Shown: one piece after another, positions 61,473 to 64,000 of the stretch
Layout: the number at the start of each line of letters is the position of its first letter
How positions within the stretch are numbered: position 1 is the stretch's first letter
Assembly: GCA_036336715.1 (NCBI GenBank)
Contig: JAYZFP010000058.1
Coordinates: 1-64,000, forward strand
Length of the DNA: 64,000 nt
DNA from: JABAAE01 sp036336715
GTDB taxonomy: Bacteria; Planctomycetota; Planctomycetia; Pirellulales; Pirellulaceae
Direction of reading: 5' to 3'
The notes under the pieces: generated by a model
Seen by the model: the letters and a program-made list of their open reading frames with translations, nothing else
Databases searched by the model: none
Told to the model about the DNA's origin: nothing
Position numbers and translations under genes: made by a program

Positions 61473-64000
61473 ATGGATTTTTCGATTCGAAACCTTTGCA
61501 TCCCCCTGCTAGTCCTGGTTTCCGGGGCACTTGCCGGTGGACTTCCGGGTGGAATTCCCAGGGCATTCAGCCAGGTCAACTCCCAGGAAAACCGGCCCCG
61601 GACGGAGACGGAGTTGCAATTGGGCGTGGAAAAAATTTTTGTTACCAGGTGCTTTGAGTGCCATTCGGGTGAGGGAGCCGAAAGTGGCTTTCGGCTGGAT
61701 GTTCCTTCTGCAGATTTGAATCGAGGGGGCGAGAGTGGCCAGGTGGCGATTGTGCCCGGCAACATCCATCGTGGATCGCTGTTGCAGTACCTGGTAGCCA
61801 GCGACGAATCCGAACGGATGCCGCCCGAGGGGGAGCCCCTTTCCAAACGGGAGATTGCCCTTGTCAGGCAATGGATCGAACAGGGGGCCAGGATCGACGC
61901 ACCGTTCCGGGAGGGGAAAACCGACCTCTGGTCTTTCCAGCCGGTCCGGAGACCGACCCTGCCGGCACGGAAAAGCATTCGCCAACGCACGGCGATCGAT
62001 GCGTTTGTGGAGCAACAGTTAACCAACCGCCAGCTGCAGTTTTCAGACGAGGAAACGAAAAGGGGGCTCTTACGGAGGCTTTTTCTCGTCATGCTGGGGC
62101 TGCCTCCCACTCCTGCGGAAGTCTCCCGCTTTGTCGGGGATCGCCGCCCGGATGCTTACGAGCGATTGGTCGAGAGGGTTCTCTCCTCGACCGCTTACGG
62201 CGAACGCTGGGCCCAGCACTGGCTGGATATCATCCGTTTCGGTGAAACGCAGGGTTTCGAAACCAATCGGGAACGCCCCAATGCCTGGCCTTATCGCGAC
62301 TATGTAATTGAAGCCCTGAATTCGGATAAGCCCTACGACCAGTTTGTTCGGGAACAGTTGGCTGGCGACCAGTTGGGAAACGATGTGGCTACCGGTTTCA
62401 TTGTGTCCGGACCGCATGACATCGTGAAAAGTCCCGACATCAACCTGACACTCATGCAGCGACAGGATGAACTGGCAGATATTGTCAATGTGACCGGGAC
62501 CACGTTTCTTGGACTGACCGTAGGTTGCGCACGCTGTCACAATCACAAGTTTGATCCCATCACCCAAAAGGACTTTTATTCCATGCAGGCCTTGTTTGCC
62601 GGGGTCAACCATGCGGAACGGGGTTTGCCAATTTCGTATGAGGCAGAAAAGGAAGCCGGGAAATTAAGACAACGTATGGCTGTTCTCAAGGGCAGCCTGG
62701 AAAAATTCAGAAAAGTCCCGACCCGTTCGATGGTTGTTATCGACGATACTGACCGTCAATCCTTGGTCGGTATCCGCTACCTGTTTGAGCCGGAGGGCGA
62801 GGGCATCAACCCGCCCGGCAGGAATCCGGGCTACAGGGATGACCCCGGATCAGCTTCCCGGGCCGCCAACATCAGCGGCGGGAAGTACACCTGGTGGAAA
62901 AATCGCCCGGGTAAGGAGTTGGCGGTCTACCGACCGTGGCAGGCCGGTCAACACCGAATCTGGTTGTCCTGGGGAGCCGGGCACACCACGCACTCGGCCA
63001 ACGCCCGGTATGAGTTGGACCGGGACGGCAAGCTGGAAACCCGGGATGACAGGAAACTGCTGGCAACCGTCGACCAGGTCCGGATGGCGGATGGAAGTGG
63101 GAAAGCGGTCGGTCAGGCATTGTGGAGCGGATTCCGAAATGCGGGCGTAGTGGACCTTCTTCCCGAATCGAAGATCGTGCTCCTTGGCGGGACGGATGGA
63201 ACTGCGGTAACGACCGACGTGATGCTGCTGGAGAAAGTGGACGCCGAAAGGAGTGCGGTGGTTCCCCAAAAACCGGGGATTCGCACGTCCGTCAATGTAA
63301 AGGCAAACGTGGACTCATTTGCGCCCACGGAGGCAAGATACGTCCGTTTTACAATAGAAAAAACCAATGGTGCCGAGGCTTGTATCGACGAGCTGGAGAT
63401 CTTTGTCGGCGAAAAAAACGTGGCACTTGCCAGGGAGGGGGCTACTGCCTCATCCGGTGGCGATTACGTGCATCCCCTTCATAAGCTCGCGCACATCAAT
63501 GACGGTCGGTACGGCAATCCCCGTAGCTGGATCGCAAAGCAGAAAACCGGCTGGGTCCAGATTCAATTGCCATCGGTTCAGCGTATCGATCGGGTGGAGT
63601 GGGCGCGGGACCGCCAGGGAAAATTCGCAGATCGGTTGGCGGTCAAGTATCGGATCGAGGTTTCGCTGGATGGGCGGAATTGGAAACAGGTTTCCAGTTC
63701 TGCTGACCGTTTGCCGTTTCAGGCCTCGAAAGTTCCGCCGAGGATTGAATATGACTTCTCAGGATTTGACGGAAATCAGGCGACGCAGGGACAATCGTGG
63801 CTGGCCGAGTACGCACGTCTGGAATCAAAACTTGATCGCATCAGCAAAAAGAACCTGGTTTACGCCGGAACGTTTTCGCAGCCCGGCCCGACTCACCGTT
63901 TGTACCGGGGCGACCCGCTGCAGAAACGTGAAAAGGTTTCCCCAAACACACTGGTCTCACTGGGAGATCTCGGCCTGCCGCTGGACGCGAAGGAAGCGGA
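61473..64000 (+). CDS. Planctomycete cytochrome c / DUF1549 protein with discoidin-like insert, partial
   Basis: The frame is open from ATG 61473 to the window edge (842 codons). A signal peptide (LCIPLLVLVSGALAGG) precedes a heme c site (VTRCFECHSGEGAESGFRLD) and RMPPEGEPLSKREI. DUF1549 follows (AIDAFVEQQLTNRQLQFSDE, LFLVMLGLPPTPAEV, YERLVERVLSSTAYGERWAQ, HWLDIIRFGETQG), then a second site VGCARCHNHKFDPITQKDF. A middle insert resembles an F5/8 type C (discoidin) domain (ARYVRFTIEKTNGAEACIDE, LEIFVGEKNVA, GWVQIQLPSVQRIDRVEW). At the edge VYAGTFSQPGPTHRLYRGDP leads towards DUF1553, which lies outside. This is a longer variant of the gene at 19667, and the insert may bind carbohydrate. Confidence 0.92.
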   Translation, partial: MDFSIRNLCIPLLVLVSGALAGGLPGGIPRAFSQVNSQENRPRTETELQLGVEKIFVTRCFECHSGEGAESGFRLDVPSADLNRGGESGQVAIVPGNIHRGSLLQYLVASDESERMPPEGEPLSKREIALVRQWIEQGARIDAPFREGKTDLWSFQPVRRPTLPARKSIRQRTAIDAFVEQQLTNRQLQFSDEETKRGLLRRLFLVMLGLPPTPAEVSRFVGDRRPDAYERLVERVLSSTAYGERWAQHWLDIIRFGETQGFETNRERPNAWPYRDYVIEALNSDKPYDQFVREQLAGDQLGNDVATGFIVSGPHDIVKSPDINLTLMQRQDELADIVNVTGTTFLGLTVGCARCHNHKFDPITQKDFYSMQALFAGVNHAERGLPISYEAEKEAGKLRQRMAVLKGSLEKFRKVPTRSMVVIDDTDRQSLVGIRYLFEPEGEGINPPGRNPGYRDDPGSASRAANISGGKYTWWKNRPGKELAVYRPWQAGQHRIWLSWGAGHTTHSANARYELDRDGKLETRDDRKLLATVDQVRMADGSGKAVGQALWSGFRNAGVVDLLPESKIVLLGGTDGTAVTTDVMLLEKVDAERSAVVPQKPGIRTSVNVKANVDSFAPTEARYVRFTIEKTNGAEACIDELEIFVGEKNVALAREGATASSGGDYVHPLHKLAHINDGRYGNPRSWIAKQKTGWVQIQLPSVQRIDRVEWARDRQGKFADRLAVKYRIEVSLDGRNWKQVSSSADRLPFQASKVPPRIEYDFSGFDGNQATQGQSWLAEYARLESKLDRISKKNLVYAGTFSQPGPTHRLYRGDPLQKREKVSPNTLVSLGDLGLPLDAKEA

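Noticed and set aside
1..64000. tRNA, rRNA, CRISPR arrays, prophage or insertion sequences
   Set aside because: Intergenic regions were read for cloverleaf ends, regularly spaced repeats and transposase motifs and none was found; a covariance-model scan could still find small RNAs missed by eye.

Overview
The window almost certainly comes from a planctomycete. It carries a protein built of planctomycete YTV repeats (13836-16115), two large proteins with planctomycete-type cytochrome c, DUF1549 and DUF1553 domains (19667-22735 and 61473 to the right edge), a DUF1501 protein (6875-8302), a Tat-exported sugar isomerase-like protein and several ECF sigma factors with small anti-sigma partners. 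No tRNA, rRNA, CRISPR array or intact insertion sequence was seen.

Left part (1-30.6 kb). This is housekeeping and planctomycete-specific content: partial proC, a TIM-barrel protein, a zinc-ribbon coiled-coil protein, a peroxiredoxin, a His/Glu/Arg-rich repeat protein, DUF1501, DUF72, RNase R, the YTV protein, DUF819, an M1 peptidase, a cytochrome-domain protein, a polyprenol-phosphate mannosyltransferase, a PhyH dioxygenase, an RluA-type pseudouridine synthase, a sigma/anti-sigma pair, an ABC permease and an SDR-DUF2867 protein. Several genes here are broken. A Sir2-family gene is reduced to two remnants (2558-3267 and 4014-4259) on either side of a foreign-looking ORF. A trypsin-like protease gene has two frameshifts and a stop (9714-10824). 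The ECF sigma gene at 25.9-26.5 kb is frameshifted. The PhyH gene ends at an amber codon in front of a conserved-looking tail. The peroxiredoxin (4347-4877) differs: its only lesion is a UGA exactly at the peroxidatic cysteine, followed by a hairpin with bacterial SECIS geometry. I read it as a probable selenoprotein.

Centre (33.4-52.6 kb, all minus strand). This is a biosynthetic cluster in the order membrane fusion protein, RND pump, MIO-type aromatic amino acid ammonia-lyase, adenylate-forming ligase fused to an acyl carrier protein, a 2668-residue type I polyketide synthase, and two paralogous flavin-dependent halogenase-like enzymes. From the lyase onward the genes overlap or lie within a few bases of each other. 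The PKS reads KS-AT(malonyl)-DH-KR-ACP-KS(Cys to Ser)-degenerate AT, with no enoyl reductase and no thioesterase. The enzyme set parallels aryl-polyene, flexirubin and xanthomonadin pathways, but is built as a type I megasynthase. My inference is a cinnamoyl- or coumaroyl-primed, possibly halogenated polyene exported by the RND pump. A photolyase-family gene and an SDR gene lie beside it on the opposite strand.

Right part (52.9-64 kb). It holds a PQQ-type beta-propeller protein, a FabZ-like dehydratase, a second ECF sigma/anti-sigma pair, a CarH-like B12-binding protein without a DNA-binding domain, an acylphosphatase, a UPF0104-type membrane protein, a Dabb protein, an FHA protein, a YhcC-type radical SAM protein coupled to a methyltransferase, and the start of the second cytochrome-domain protein.

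All functions are assigned by reading motifs, without database searches. Start codons were chosen by eye and several differ from the longest possible reading frame.
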